From assembly GCF_004124325.1 (NCBI RefSeq), contig NZ_QBDT01000001.1:4650001-4714000 (forward strand): a DNA stretch of 64,000 nt, read 5' to 3'. Numbering within the stretch: position 1 is the first letter of the stretch; each line of letters begins with the position of its first letter. Source of the DNA: Streptomyces sp. L2. GTDB lineage: Bacteria; Actinomycetota; Actinomycetes; Streptomycetales; Streptomycetaceae. Below the pieces are notes generated by a model that did no database searches, was not told where the DNA came from, and saw only the letters and a list, made by a program, of their open reading frames with translations. Below are positions 27,189-35,259 of the stretch, piece by piece. The position numbers and the translations under genes are program-made.

Positions 27189-28229
27189 ATGGCCACCGCC
27201 ACGATCACTGCCATTGAAGGCGCCTATCCGGAGCTACTCCCCCTGACTGACATTGCGAAACTAACTGAGAACGATACTGGAGGTGAAATCGTCGCTGAGA
27301 CCATTCAAGCCTCGGCTATCACGACGAAAGCCTTCGCTATCAATCCGCTCGCGAACGATCCTCGCACTTGGACCAACACGCGTCGGATGAAGTCGGCCAT
27401 GGACATCTGTCTGACTTACGGATTCGAGGCCGCCCGCAACGCCCTGCAGGCGTGCGGCCTTGGCTCGCGTGATGTTGGTGCCGTGATTGCCAACACGTCA
27501 TCCGCCTATCACGTCAAGGGGCTCAGCGAGATCGCCCTCCGGCTCGGCGTGCGTTCCGACACCACTCTTTACACGCTCGGCCCCATGGGCTGCTATGGGG
27601 CCCTCCCTACTCTTGATATCGCCCGTACCTGGGTCGAGCGGCACCAACGCCCCGCTGTCGCGGTATGCGCCGAGGTCATGTCCCCTCACCTCCAGCCACC
27701 CCCGTACGACAAAGAGCAGGCAGTCGTCCACGCTCTCTTCGGCGACGGTGCGGCTGCTGTCGTCCTCACCCCCACTGGCACAACAGCCGGCCAGAAGATC
27801 CTCGACGTCGCGTCCCACATAGCACCGCTGGGAGACAACGATCTCGTTATCGCCCCCACCGACAGAGGCCTCCACGTTCGTATCCCCCACGACATACCTG
27901 AATTCCTGGCCACCCATGTCGATGCGCTAATCGACCCCCTGCTGACCCGGAACCATCTCACACGCTCCGACATCACCTGGTGGGCCCTTCACCCCGGCGG
28001 CCGCCGAATCATCGACCGCGTCGCCGAGACCCTCGGCTTCGACGATCTGTCCACCCAGGCTGCCCGTGACGAAATGGCCGAACACGGCAACACCATTAGC
28101 GTCGGTGCCCTCATGGTCCTCCGCCGCATCCGCAGCGAACGCCCCCTTGCGCACGGCGAATATGGCATTGCCGTTTCTTTCGGCCCCGGCGCCGTCCTGT
28201 GGGCCGCTCTTCTCACCGGCAGTTCCTGA
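27189..28229 (+). CDS. Type III polyketide synthase (chalcone/stilbene synthase fold)
   Basis: A 346-residue ketosynthase-fold homodimer-type enzyme that extends a CoA-linked starter with malonyl-CoA without an acyl carrier protein. The triad is C135 (GPMGCYGAL), H268 (LHPGGRRI) and N301 (HGNTIS); the 33-residue His-Asn spacing equals that of chalcone synthase. ALFGDGAAAVVL and the GFGPG-like loop SFGPGAVLW also fit, and separate it from FabH. AGGAGG (27179-27184) precedes the ATG by only 4 nt; an in-frame ATG at 27171 is possible. Codon use is less GC-biased than in the core genes. It heads a three-gene operon with two methyltransferases. Confidence 0.88.
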   Translation: MATATITAIEGAYPELLPLTDIAKLTENDTGGEIVAETIQASAITTKAFAINPLANDPRTWTNTRRMKSAMDICLTYGFEAARNALQACGLGSRDVGAVIANTSSAYHVKGLSEIALRLGVRSDTTLYTLGPMGCYGALPTLDIARTWVERHQRPAVAVCAEVMSPHLQPPPYDKEQAVVHALFGDGAAAVVLTPTGTTAGQKILDVASHIAPLGDNDLVIAPTDRGLHVRIPHDIPEFLATHVDALIDPLLTRNHLTRSDITWWALHPGGRRIIDRVAETLGFDDLSTQAARDEMAEHGNTISVGALMVLRRIRSERPLAHGEYGIAVSFGPGAVLWAALLTGSS

Positions 28230-28248
28230 TCGATTTGGGAGGGCCATC

Positions 28249-28983
28249 ATGGCCACATTGCATGGAAACTTTCAGTACGACCTTGCCCGATCCGACTACG
28301 AAACTCTCTACAATGGCGGAACTCTCGATGGCCTCGACGTCAAGGGAGCCCCCTGGGAGATTGGTCGCCCCCAGAACTTCCTGATCGCTCTGTATAAAGC
28401 GGGTCGCATCAACGCTCCCGTTCTGGATGCGGGGTGCGGCTCTGGTGTGCATGCTGCCTATCTAGCTGAACATGGCCTGCCCGTCACCGGCTTCGACTTC
28501 TCTGCGGCAGCTCTGGCCCAAGCTCGTGAGCGTGCCAGCCAGCTTGGAACTGGGCACCCCCAGCCCCACTTCATCTACTCTGATGCCACCGCTCTGACCC
28601 TCCCCACTGCCTATCGCACGCTCATCGACTCCGCTCTTTACCATTGCCTGCCCTCCAAACAACGCCGCGTCTATCTCGCCAGCCTCACTCAACACGCTCT
28701 TGATGACGCTCGTCTCTTCGTGGCTTGCTTCCGTCCGGACAGCATGCCCGGCCTTCCAGGGCCGTTTCGTATCAGCCGTGATGAGCTAACAGACGACCTT
28801 AATGCCACGGGATGGAACCTAGTCGACCTTACGAACAGTATCTACGATTCCACCTACACCCGTACCGCTCTCCAGCGCGTCGCTGCTGCTATCAACGTGC
28901 CGCTGGCGGTCGATGACCTCGACTTCACTGCCGAGGGATTCCTCCGCGTCCCCATATGGATCGCTGAAGCTGAACTCGCCTGA
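28249..28983 (+). CDS. Class I SAM-dependent methyltransferase
   Basis: A 244-residue methyltransferase. Motif I is VLDAGCGSGVHAAYLAEHG, followed by TGFDFSAAAL, where the acidic residue binds the SAM ribose, and YSDATALTLP. GGGAGG lies just before the ATG. It starts 20 bp after the type III PKS gene and ends next to the O-methyltransferase-like gene, so it most likely tailors the polyketide product. Whether it acts on oxygen or carbon cannot be told. Confidence 0.85.
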   Translation: MATLHGNFQYDLARSDYETLYNGGTLDGLDVKGAPWEIGRPQNFLIALYKAGRINAPVLDAGCGSGVHAAYLAEHGLPVTGFDFSAAALAQARERASQLGTGHPQPHFIYSDATALTLPTAYRTLIDSALYHCLPSKQRRVYLASLTQHALDDARLFVACFRPDSMPGLPGPFRISRDELTDDLNATGWNLVDLTNSIYDSTYTRTALQRVAAAINVPLAVDDLDFTAEGFLRVPIWIAEAELA

Positions 28984-29076
28984 ATGACCCAGCGTGTCGG
29001 GGAGCCGGAGCGAGTTTCCGCCCGAGGGATCGAACCGCGCTACGTCCCCGGCGGGACGACCAGAAAGGTACGCATC

Positions 29077-30156
29077 GTGACCCACACCAGCAGTGCTGTC
29101 CTCGGCACCTTTCGTGACTACATCCTCGGGCCCACCAGGTTCATGAACCTGATGAGTTGCTTCGAACTCGGAATCATCACGAACCTGACTAGGTTCCACC
29201 CCGCCGGACTGACCGCACAACAGATCGCGGACGCCACCGGCACCACCGCGCACAATGTGGAACAGCTAATGCAACTACCAGTCAAGGACGGATTCCTCTC
29301 CTACAACGAGAAGACCGGCACCTACGCCCTGGAGGGCCTCGGCCGCCTCTCGGAAGCCGAGCTCGACCGTGTTCTTCCATGGATGTCCGTAGTTAAGGAA
29401 GTGTGCCTGCGCCAGCTCTACTACCTCACCGACAGCGTCAGGACAGGGAAGATCGTCGGGCTTGAGCAACTCTACGGTGTCACGGGCAACTTCTACGCGG
29501 CCGGTGAAGCCCTACCGGACCTTCATGTCGCATGGGCGAAGACCATGTCGCAAGTCAGCGCGTTCATCGACCCCTGGTTCTTCAATCAGCTCGATCTCCC
29601 CGAGAACGCAAAGGTCCTCGACCTTGCGGGCAACACCGGTCAAGGCGCGCTTCTCGCCCATCAACATCACCCGGGAAAGAACCTCCATGTCACATGCTTC
29701 GACCTCCCGGAGAAAGAAGCCGAGACGCTGGAAAACTTCCGCACTCACGGAGTGGAGGAGCACTGCTCCTTCATCGGCGGCGATGCCTTCGCCGAGGTTC
29801 CACGCGGCTTCGACATCATCATGATCAAGCACTTCCTCGATATGTGGGACAGGGACTCCGCCCGCCGAATCCTAGACAACGTCTTCGAAAGTCTCGACGT
29901 CGGCGGAAAGGTGATCGCCTTGTCACTGACCTACCCCGAAGACACCATCGCAGACGCCGTCGCGGACTTCTTCCCAGCCTACTTTCTCGGCTGCACGATG
30001 GCTCAGGGCGGGCCCCAAAAGCTCACCACCTACACAACATGGCTGAAGGAAAGCGGCTTCGATATCACAAATACAATCACTCAAGACCCGGCCACACTGA
30101 CACCGGACACCATCCCCATCCACAGCATCATCTGTGCCACTAAGAAGAGCCGCTAG
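29077..30156 (+). CDS. Family 2 O-methyltransferase-like protein with altered catalytic site
   Basis: A 359-residue protein with an N-terminal winged-helix dimerisation domain (LTAQQIADATGTTAHNVEQL) and a C-terminal SAM domain with motif I DLAGNTGQGALL and CFDLPE. In plant-type O-methyltransferases the catalytic His stands in LHDWDD; here the aligned segment is FLDMWDRD, with Asp (D255) in place of His. It may therefore methylate by another mechanism or act on a different atom. The GTG at 29077 is chosen because AGAAAGG lies 8 nt upstream; the frame also has an ATG at 28984. It is the third gene of the polyketide cassette. Confidence 0.8.
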   Translation: MTHTSSAVLGTFRDYILGPTRFMNLMSCFELGIITNLTRFHPAGLTAQQIADATGTTAHNVEQLMQLPVKDGFLSYNEKTGTYALEGLGRLSEAELDRVLPWMSVVKEVCLRQLYYLTDSVRTGKIVGLEQLYGVTGNFYAAGEALPDLHVAWAKTMSQVSAFIDPWFFNQLDLPENAKVLDLAGNTGQGALLAHQHHPGKNLHVTCFDLPEKEAETLENFRTHGVEEHCSFIGGDAFAEVPRGFDIIMIKHFLDMWDRDSARRILDNVFESLDVGGKVIALSLTYPEDTIADAVADFFPAYFLGCTMAQGGPQKLTTYTTWLKESGFDITNTITQDPATLTPDTIPIHSIICATKKSR

Positions 30157-30582
30157 GCACCCGACTGAACCCGTCGTGGTCCAGGCCGTAGAACAGCGAC
30201 GGCGCCTACATAGGGCGGGGTCTGAGTCTGGCAGGCCACGGCCAGTGCCCAGCAGAGAGTCGCTCTGGGAGCCGTCGTGATCGCGTGTCCGTTGGTGGTG
30301 CGCATGGGACCTGCTCAAGAAGGGGGATAGGTACCAGGTCGGTTCCCTTGCTGGTGCCGCGGTGCATACCGAACATATGTCCCCTGAGGAGGCCCGAGCA
30401 GCGTTGCCTCCGGAGGTCAAGGGCGCCGCTTCCCTCATGTGTCCCCCGGATGGCTCAACAAAGAGGGAAGTGCCTGCTCAGGCTGTGCGGAGCAAGCCCG
30501 CTGTAAGTCTGCCGAGGCCCAGCGCGGGGCCGTCCCCGGGCCGTCCGAGGGGGCCAATGACAGCCACTAATGACCAACAACG
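30157..30582. other. Non-coding right arm of the right element
   Basis: No supported gene. The GGGCCGTC pair with 11-bp period lies at 30527-30534 and 30538-30545, and near it are AATGACAGCC and AATGACCAAC half-repeats. A small + frame (30362-30589) has a Pro/Arg-rich tail that may be a worn integrase end, but this is weak. Confidence 0.4.
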
Positions 30583-30619
30583 ACCATGAGGGCACGGCTG
30601 TCTGCCGCGCCCTCATGGT
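30583..30619. terminator. Hairpin terminator downstream of pmt
   Basis: ACCATGAGGGC (30583-30593) and GCCCTCATGGT (30609-30619) are perfect 11-bp arms with a 15-nt loop, 13 bp beyond the pmt stop codon. It lies on the element side of att copy 3, so the insertion probably supplied it. Confidence 0.7.
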
Positions 30620-30625
30620 GTGTCT

Positions 30626-30720
30626 GCCCAGCTAGACCCACGTATCCAGCCACATCCGCGACCGCCACTGGTCGATCGGGATGGCCGTTCCCGTGTACAG
30701 CGGCCAGAAGTAGACGAAGT
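30626..30720. repeat. att copy 3: 3' end of the functional pmt gene
   Basis: The 95-bp sequence shared with 25403-25497, here contiguous with the full pmt gene. The 29-bp core common to all three copies is 30636-30664. A crossover within the core would restore the pmt reading frame with the same last ten residues, as seen. Confidence 0.88.
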
Positions 30721-32392
30721 TCCAGGCGATCAGCAGGACCAGCACGCCCGCCGCCGACGCGCCGACGACCCGGCGGGTGTCGCTCGAACCCGGCGGGCCG
30801 ATGACCGCCCCGAGCAGCATCGCCACCGCCAGGCACAGGAACGGCACGAAGACGACCGCGTAGAACAGGAAGATCGTCCGCTCCTGGTACATGAACCACG
30901 GCAGGTAGCCGGCCGCGATGCCGCACGCGATGGCCCCGGCCCGCCAGTCCCGGCGGAACGCCCAGCGCCACAGCACGTACACGATCGCGATGCAGGCCAG
31001 CCACCACAGCACCGGCGTGCCGATGGCCAGCACCTCCCGCGCGCACTTCTCCCCGGCGTCCGACGGGCAGCCGTCCGTACCGGGGGAGGGGGACTCGTAG
31101 AAGTACGACACCGGGCGGCCCAGCACGATCCAGCTCCACGGATTGGACTGGTACGTGTGCGGCTGGGTCAGCCCGATGTGGAACTCGTACACCTGGTGCT
31201 CGTAGTGCCACAGACTGCGCAGCCAGTCCGGCAGGACCGTCCAGCGGCCGCCCTTGCCGGCGGTCGCCGCCCAGTCCCGGAAGTAGCCACCGGTGCCGTC
31301 CGCCGGGGAGAGGATCCAGCCGATCCACGACAGCAGGTACACCGCGATCGCCACCGGCACCGTCGCCAGGAACGCCAGCCCCGTGTCGTACTTCAGCACG
31401 GCGGCGTACGGCTGCCGGGCACCCGCCACCTTGCGGGCACCGACGTCCCACAGCACCGCCATCACACAGAACGCGGCCAGGATGTACAGGCCGTTCCACT
31501 TCGTGCCGCACGCCAGGCCCAGCATCAGCCCCGCCGCCCAGCGCCACGGCCGCCACCCGAACCGGAAGGTGTCGGCGACGTCCGCGTCCGGCCGGACCCG
31601 CCCGTCCCCCTGCACCGGCAGCGCGGCGGCCAGTCTCTCCCGCGCCTTGTCCCGGTCGATGACCAGACAGCCGAACGCGGCCACCACGAAGAACATCAGC
31701 ACACCGTCGAGCAGCGACGTCCGGCTCATCACGAAGTGCAGCCCGTCCACCGCCATCAGCGCGCCCGCCAGACAGCCGAGGAACGTCGAACGGAACATCC
31801 GCCGCCCGATCCGGCACAGCAGCAGCACGCTGAGCGTCCCCAGCAGCGCCGTCATGAACCGCCAGCCGAACGGGTTGAACCCGAAGATCAGCTCACCGAT
31901 CCCGATGACGTACTTGCCGACCGGCGGATGCACCACGTACGACGCGTCCGTGGGAATCGCCAGGTGCCCGTGCGTCTGCAGCACCAGGTCGTTGACGTTC
32001 TTGCCGTCCCAGTTCACCGGGAAGCCCCGGTGCACCAGCGCCCACGCGTCCTTCGCGTAGTACGTCTCGTCGAATATGACCGCCCGTGGGCTGCCCAGGT
32101 TCCAGAACCGCATCAGGCCCGCCATCAGTGTCACCAGCAGCGGCCCGCCCCACCCCGACCAGCGCGTGAGCCGGTCCGCGAGCACCGGCGGCACCCCGAG
32201 GGCCTGCCACAGGCGCGCACCGGGCCGCGCGTACGGCGGCACCAGCTGATCGCGTACGTCGCCCCCCGGCACCGTGCCGTGGGGCGTGGCCGGCCGGTAG
32301 CCGAACCGGCGCAGCCGCTGCTGCCACGACGGCCGCTCGTCGTGCGGTGCCTGGCCCTGCCGGAGGTCCGTGGAGGACGCGGTACTGGTCAC
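30632..32392 (-). CDS. pmt: Protein O-mannosyltransferase (Pmt, GT39 family)
   Basis: A 586-residue integral membrane enzyme that transfers mannose from polyprenyl-phosphate-mannose to Ser/Thr of exported proteins. IFDETYYAKDA (about residue 108) contains the catalytic Asp-Glu in the first extracellular loop, VHPPVGKYVIG and FGWRFMTALLG follow, and about ten membrane helices fill the rest. In S. coelicolor this gene is needed for phage phiC31 infection. It is divergent from rsmI with 106 bp between. Its last codons are the integration site of the island to its left, and the gene remains intact. Confidence 0.93.
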   Translation of the reverse strand: MTSTASSTDLRQGQAPHDERPSWQQRLRRFGYRPATPHGTVPGGDVRDQLVPPYARPGARLWQALGVPPVLADRLTRWSGWGGPLLVTLMAGLMRFWNLGSPRAVIFDETYYAKDAWALVHRGFPVNWDGKNVNDLVLQTHGHLAIPTDASYVVHPPVGKYVIGIGELIFGFNPFGWRFMTALLGTLSVLLLCRIGRRMFRSTFLGCLAGALMAVDGLHFVMSRTSLLDGVLMFFVVAAFGCLVIDRDKARERLAAALPVQGDGRVRPDADVADTFRFGWRPWRWAAGLMLGLACGTKWNGLYILAAFCVMAVLWDVGARKVAGARQPYAAVLKYDTGLAFLATVPVAIAVYLLSWIGWILSPADGTGGYFRDWAATAGKGGRWTVLPDWLRSLWHYEHQVYEFHIGLTQPHTYQSNPWSWIVLGRPVSYFYESPSPGTDGCPSDAGEKCAREVLAIGTPVLWWLACIAIVYVLWRWAFRRDWRAGAIACGIAAGYLPWFMYQERTIFLFYAVVFVPFLCLAVAMLLGAVIGPPGSSDTRRVVGASAAGVLVLLIAWNFVYFWPLYTGTAIPIDQWRSRMWLDTWV

Positions 32393-32498
32393 CGCGCCAT
32401 CGTAGGGAACCCTTCTGTGTGAGTCCCGCGCATGGCCCTACCCGTCGGCATGCCGGTCGTTTTCCCCCGGTCCCCGGGGCCCTGGGAGTATGGGGGGC

Positions 32499-33341
32499 GT
32501 GACTGGAACCCTTGTCCTGGCAGGTACCCCCATCGGCGACGTCGCGGACGCGCCGCCCCGGCTCGCCGAGGAGCTGGCGGCCGCCGACGTCGTCGCCGCC
32601 GAGGACACCCGGCGGCTGCGCCGGCTCACCCAGGCGCTGGGCGTGACCCCCAAGGGCCGGGTGGTGTCCTACTTCGAGGGCAACGAGTCCGCCCGCACCC
32701 CCGAACTCGTCGGGGAACTGCTCGGCGGGGCCCGCGTGCTCCTGGTCACCGACGCCGGGATGCCGTCCGTCTCCGACCCCGGGTACCGGCTGGTCGCCGC
32801 CGCCGTGGAGCAGGACGTCCGGGTCACCGCCGTACCCGGCCCGTCCGCCGTGCTCACCGCGCTCGCGCTGTCCGGGCTGCCCGTCGACCGCTTCTGCTTC
32901 GAGGGGTTCCTGCCGCGCAAGACCGGCGAGCGGCTGTCCCGGCTCCGCGAGGTGGCCGCCGAGCGGCGCACCCTCGTGTACTTCGAGTCCCCGCACCGGT
33001 TGGACGCCACCCTCGCCGCGATGACCGAGGTCTTCGGCGCGGAGCGGCGGGCCGCCGTCTGCCGCGAGCTGACCAAGACGTACGAGGAGGTACGGCGCGG
33101 TCCGCTCGCCGAGCTGGCGGCGTGGGCCGCGGAGGGGGTGCGGGGGGAGATCACCGTGGTCGTCGAGGGCGCGCCGGACTCCGGGCCCGAGGAGATCGAC
33201 GCGGAGGAGATGGTGCGGAGGGTGCGGGTGCGGGAGGAGGCGGGGGAGCGGCGCAAGGAGGCGATCGCCGCTGTCGCTGTGGAGGTGGGGGTGCCCAAGA
33301 GGGTGGTTTTTGACGCGGTTGTTTCTTCGAAACGGGCTTGA
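32499..33341 (+). CDS. rsmI: 16S rRNA (cytidine-1402-2'-O)-methyltransferase RsmI
   Basis: A 280-residue tetrapyrrole-methylase-fold enzyme: LVLAGTPIGDVADAPPR at the N-terminus, AEDTRRLRRL, TDAGMPSVSDPGYRLV and VPGPSAVLTALALSGLP are characteristic of RsmI. It methylates the ribose of C1402 in the decoding centre. GTG at 32499 fits the usual protein start; an in-frame ATG at 32490 would add three residues. It is divergent from pmt, the usual Streptomyces arrangement. Confidence 0.92.
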   Translation: MTGTLVLAGTPIGDVADAPPRLAEELAAADVVAAEDTRRLRRLTQALGVTPKGRVVSYFEGNESARTPELVGELLGGARVLLVTDAGMPSVSDPGYRLVAAAVEQDVRVTAVPGPSAVLTALALSGLPVDRFCFEGFLPRKTGERLSRLREVAAERRTLVYFESPHRLDATLAAMTEVFGAERRAAVCRELTKTYEEVRRGPLAELAAWAAEGVRGEITVVVEGAPDSGPEEIDAEEMVRRVRVREEAGERRKEAIAAVAVEVGVPKRVVFDAVVSSKRA

Positions 33342-33706
33342 GTTTCGCGGGTGCGGTGCGTTGTTCGGTGCTGGTGCGTTGTGGCTGGTCGCGCCCACGC
33401 GGCGGAGCCGCATATCGACACAGCCCCGCGCCCCTTCGGGGCGCTCCTGCGGGGGCCCCCTGCCAGGCCGCTCTGTGGGGCAAAGCGGAGTAAAATTGCC
33501 CGTGCTGTAGGCAAAGATCGGGTCCCCTGGATGGGGGGCTCGGGGCAAGGAACGTCCAAATCGCCTCCAATACTCGACAGGGCGGATGCATTCGCGCTGG
33601 TTGAGGCGTCCACTTGTCGTAGGGGCGCACCCGTCCCTCGCCCCCTCGGGTTCCGGGGGAACCCTCGCCGGGGGTGCTTGTCCAGCGGACAAGAGGAGCA
33701 GCTGGC
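33342..33706. other. Intergenic stretch with REP-like palindromes
   Basis: No gene is visible. The segment 33384-33444 (TGGTCGCGCCCACGCGGCGG, then CCGCGCCCC..GGGGCGC) belongs to the repeat family also found near 36690 and 46550. Its palindrome 33428-33444 could end rsmI transcription. Further right the DNA is less GC-rich and may hold the promoter of the zinc-ribbon gene. Confidence 0.45.
33428..33444 (+). terminator. Hairpin downstream of rsmI
   Basis: GCGCCCC-TTC-GGGGCGC, 7-bp perfect arms with a three-base loop, about 90 bp after the rsmI stop and inside a REP-like repeat. Confidence 0.5.
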
Positions 33707-34144
33707 ATGAGTGAGATCGCAGGGCAGACCGGCCTGAGCGGCACGGCCACAGCCGTCGTACACGAGTCGTACTCGTTCGCCTGCATGCGGTGCGGGCACG
33801 GCTGGGAGCAGTCGTACGCGATTGAGCACCACACCGACGTCGACGGCCACCAGTACGTCACCTACGTGGCCGACGGAAGGGTCGTGCCCTCGCCGCTGAC
33901 CCGGCCCACGTGCCAGAACTGTGACGGCCACGAGGTGCGGATCATGCGGCCGGGCCGTGTCTCCTCCGTGCGCAGCGCCGAGGAGCAGTACCAGCACCAC
34001 GTGCCGGAGCCCGTGCTCCCGGAGAAGCCGGAGGGGACCCGGCTGCGGGAGGCGCCCGAGTCCCGCAGGGCGCGGGACGGCGAGCAGCACCACTGGCACC
34101 TGTCCGACCTGCTGCACCTCTTCCACCACCGCAAGGCCGGCTGA
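33707..34144 (+). CDS. Zinc-ribbon-like protein of unknown function
   Basis: A 145-residue protein with two Cys pairs, CMRCGHGW (about residue 27) and CQNCDGHEV (about residue 71), a likely zinc-binding site. The C-terminus is charged and His-rich (HHWHLSDLLHLFHHRKAG). GAGGAG (33693-33698) precedes the ATG by 8 nt. I do not know its function. It lies just upstream of tatD, which has its own leaderless promoter. Confidence 0.75.
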   Translation: MSEIAGQTGLSGTATAVVHESYSFACMRCGHGWEQSYAIEHHTDVDGHQYVTYVADGRVVPSPLTRPTCQNCDGHEVRIMRPGRVSSVRSAEEQYQHHVPEPVLPEKPEGTRLREAPESRRARDGEQHHWHLSDLLHLFHHRKAG

Positions 34145-34175
34145 CCGGGCCGGAGGCCGGGGCATGCCCCTTTCG

Positions 34176-34181
34176 TAGGAT
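34176..34181 (+). promoter_or_regulatory. -10 box of a leaderless promoter for tatD
   Basis: TAGGAT fits TANNNT and ends 6 nt before the ATG at 34188; there is no Shine-Dalgarno sequence between. Confidence 0.55.
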
Positions 34182-34187
34182 CGGGGC

Positions 34188-35132
34188 ATGCCTTCGAACA
34201 GCCAGGACGCCACCGGCGGCGGCAAGAACGACAGGACCGACAAGAACGCCGCTCCTCCCGCGCCGGCGCCCCTCAGGGTGCCCGTCGCCGACTCGCACAC
34301 CCACCTCGACATGCAGTCCGGCACGGTGGCCGAGGCGCTGGCGAAGGCGGCGTCGGTGGGGGTGACGACCGTCGTCCAGGTCGGCTGCGACCTCAAGGGC
34401 TCACGCTGGGCCGCCGAGACCGCGGCCGCGTACGGACACGTCCACGCGGCCGTCGCCCTGCACCCCAACGAGGCCCCGCGCATCGTCCACGGGGACCCTG
34501 GGGGCACCTCCCAGCCCCCCAGGGCTGGGGGAGGCTGGTCGCGGCAGGGCGCGCGGGACGGCGGGGGCGAGGCCGCGCTGGACGAGGCGCTCGCCGAGAT
34601 CGACCGGCTGGCCGCGCTCGCTCACGTCAAGGCCGTCGGCGAGACGGGACTGGACCACTTCCGCACCGGGCCCGAGGGCATGGAGGCGCAGGAGCGGTCC
34701 TTCCGCGCCCACATCGAGATCGCCAAGCGGCACGGCAAGGCCCTCGTGATCCACGACCGGGACGCCCACGCCGACGTGCTGCGCGTGCTGAAGGAGGAGG
34801 GCGCCCCCGAGCGCACCGTCTTCCACTGCTACTCCGGCGACGCCGACATGGCCGCGATCTGCGCCCGCGAGGGCTACTTCATGTCCTTCGCCGGCAACGT
34901 CACCTTCAAGAACGCCCAGAACCTCCGGGACGCCCTCGCCGTCGCCCCGCTGGAGCTGGTCCTGGTGGAGACCGACGCGCCCTTCCTCACCCCGGCGCCC
35001 TACCGCGGCCGGCCGAACGCGCCCTACCTCGTGCCGGTCACCGTGCGCGCGATGGCCGCCGTACGGGGCGTCGACGAGGACACCCTGGCGACGGCGCTGG
35101 GCGCGAACACCGCTCGCGCGTTCGGGTACTGA
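34188..35132 (+). CDS. tatD: TatD-family metal-dependent DNase with an in-frame repeat insertion
   Basis: A 314-residue TIM-barrel hydrolase: DSHTHLDMQ holds the first metal ligands, VGETGLDHF the Glu ligand, VIHDRDAH and FHCYSGD the later His ligands, and ETDAPFLTPAPYRGRPN the final Asp. TatD proteins have 3'-5' exonuclease activity. Between HPNEAPRIVHG and ALDEALAEIDR about 30 residues rich in Gly/Arg/Pro are extra; they are encoded by a palindromic REP-like sequence (34492-34550) read in frame. The loop is probably at the surface and tolerated. Confidence 0.9.
   Translation: MPSNSQDATGGGKNDRTDKNAAPPAPAPLRVPVADSHTHLDMQSGTVAEALAKAASVGVTTVVQVGCDLKGSRWAAETAAAYGHVHAAVALHPNEAPRIVHGDPGGTSQPPRAGGGWSRQGARDGGGEAALDEALAEIDRLAALAHVKAVGETGLDHFRTGPEGMEAQERSFRAHIEIAKRHGKALVIHDRDAHADVLRVLKEEGAPERTVFHCYSGDADMAAICAREGYFMSFAGNVTFKNAQNLRDALAVAPLELVLVETDAPFLTPAPYRGRPNAPYLVPVTVRAMAAVRGVDEDTLATALGANTARAFGY
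34507..34534. repeat. REP-like palindrome inside tatD
   Basis: CCTCCCAGCCC (34507-34517) pairs with GGGCTGGGGGAGG (34522-34534) around a CCCA loop. Preceded by GGGGGCA, it has the form of a palindromic sequence familiar in Streptomyces intergenic regions, here inside a coding sequence. Confidence 0.7.
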
Positions 35133-35182
35133 GCGGTACTGGGCGCACGTTCACCAGGACAACTGTCCGTAGCCGCGTCGCT

Positions 35183-35211
35183 TTGGAGAGTGACGCCCGC
35201 TCCGCTAGGTT
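35183..35211 (+). promoter_or_regulatory. Probable sigma-HrdB promoter of rpfB
   Basis: -35 TTGGAG (35183-35188) and -10 TAGGTT (35206-35211) with a 17-bp spacer. The start of transcription would be near 35218, about 40 nt before the GTG. Confidence 0.55.
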
Positions 35212-35259
35212 CTGGGGGCCCGATCCAGACCCCTGAGGATCCCCCTGGAGCGTGTCGGC

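Larger units (their letters stand above)
23335..30664. mobile_element. Tandem integrative island at the 3' end of pmt
   Basis: About 7.3 kb bounded by repeats of the pmt 3' end. A 29-bp core occurs at 23335-23363, 25413-25441 and 30636-30664, giving a 2.1-kb left element and a 5.2-kb right element. The right one holds relics of a GntR regulator and a tyrosine integrase plus a type III PKS cassette; the left one holds a secreted pectate-lyase-fold gene. The G+C is visibly lower than outside and many A/T-ending codons are used. No intact integrase, relaxase or replication gene is present, so it is probably immobile. A KorSA-like regulator next to an integrase suggests descent from a pSAM2-type integrative element. 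Confidence 0.82.

Noticed and set aside
27189..28229. FabH/KAS III assignment for the ketosynthase-like gene
   Set aside because: HPGG followed 33 residues later by HGN and the SFGPG loop fit type III PKS; FabH has a different His-Asn context.
30362..30589. Possible small gene in the right arm of the island
   Set aside because: 75 codons without ribosome site or family; at best a worn integrase tail.
35133..35259. ydaO-type riboswitch before rpfB
   Set aside because: Such elements control rpfA in Streptomyces; here the leader is only about 40 nt.
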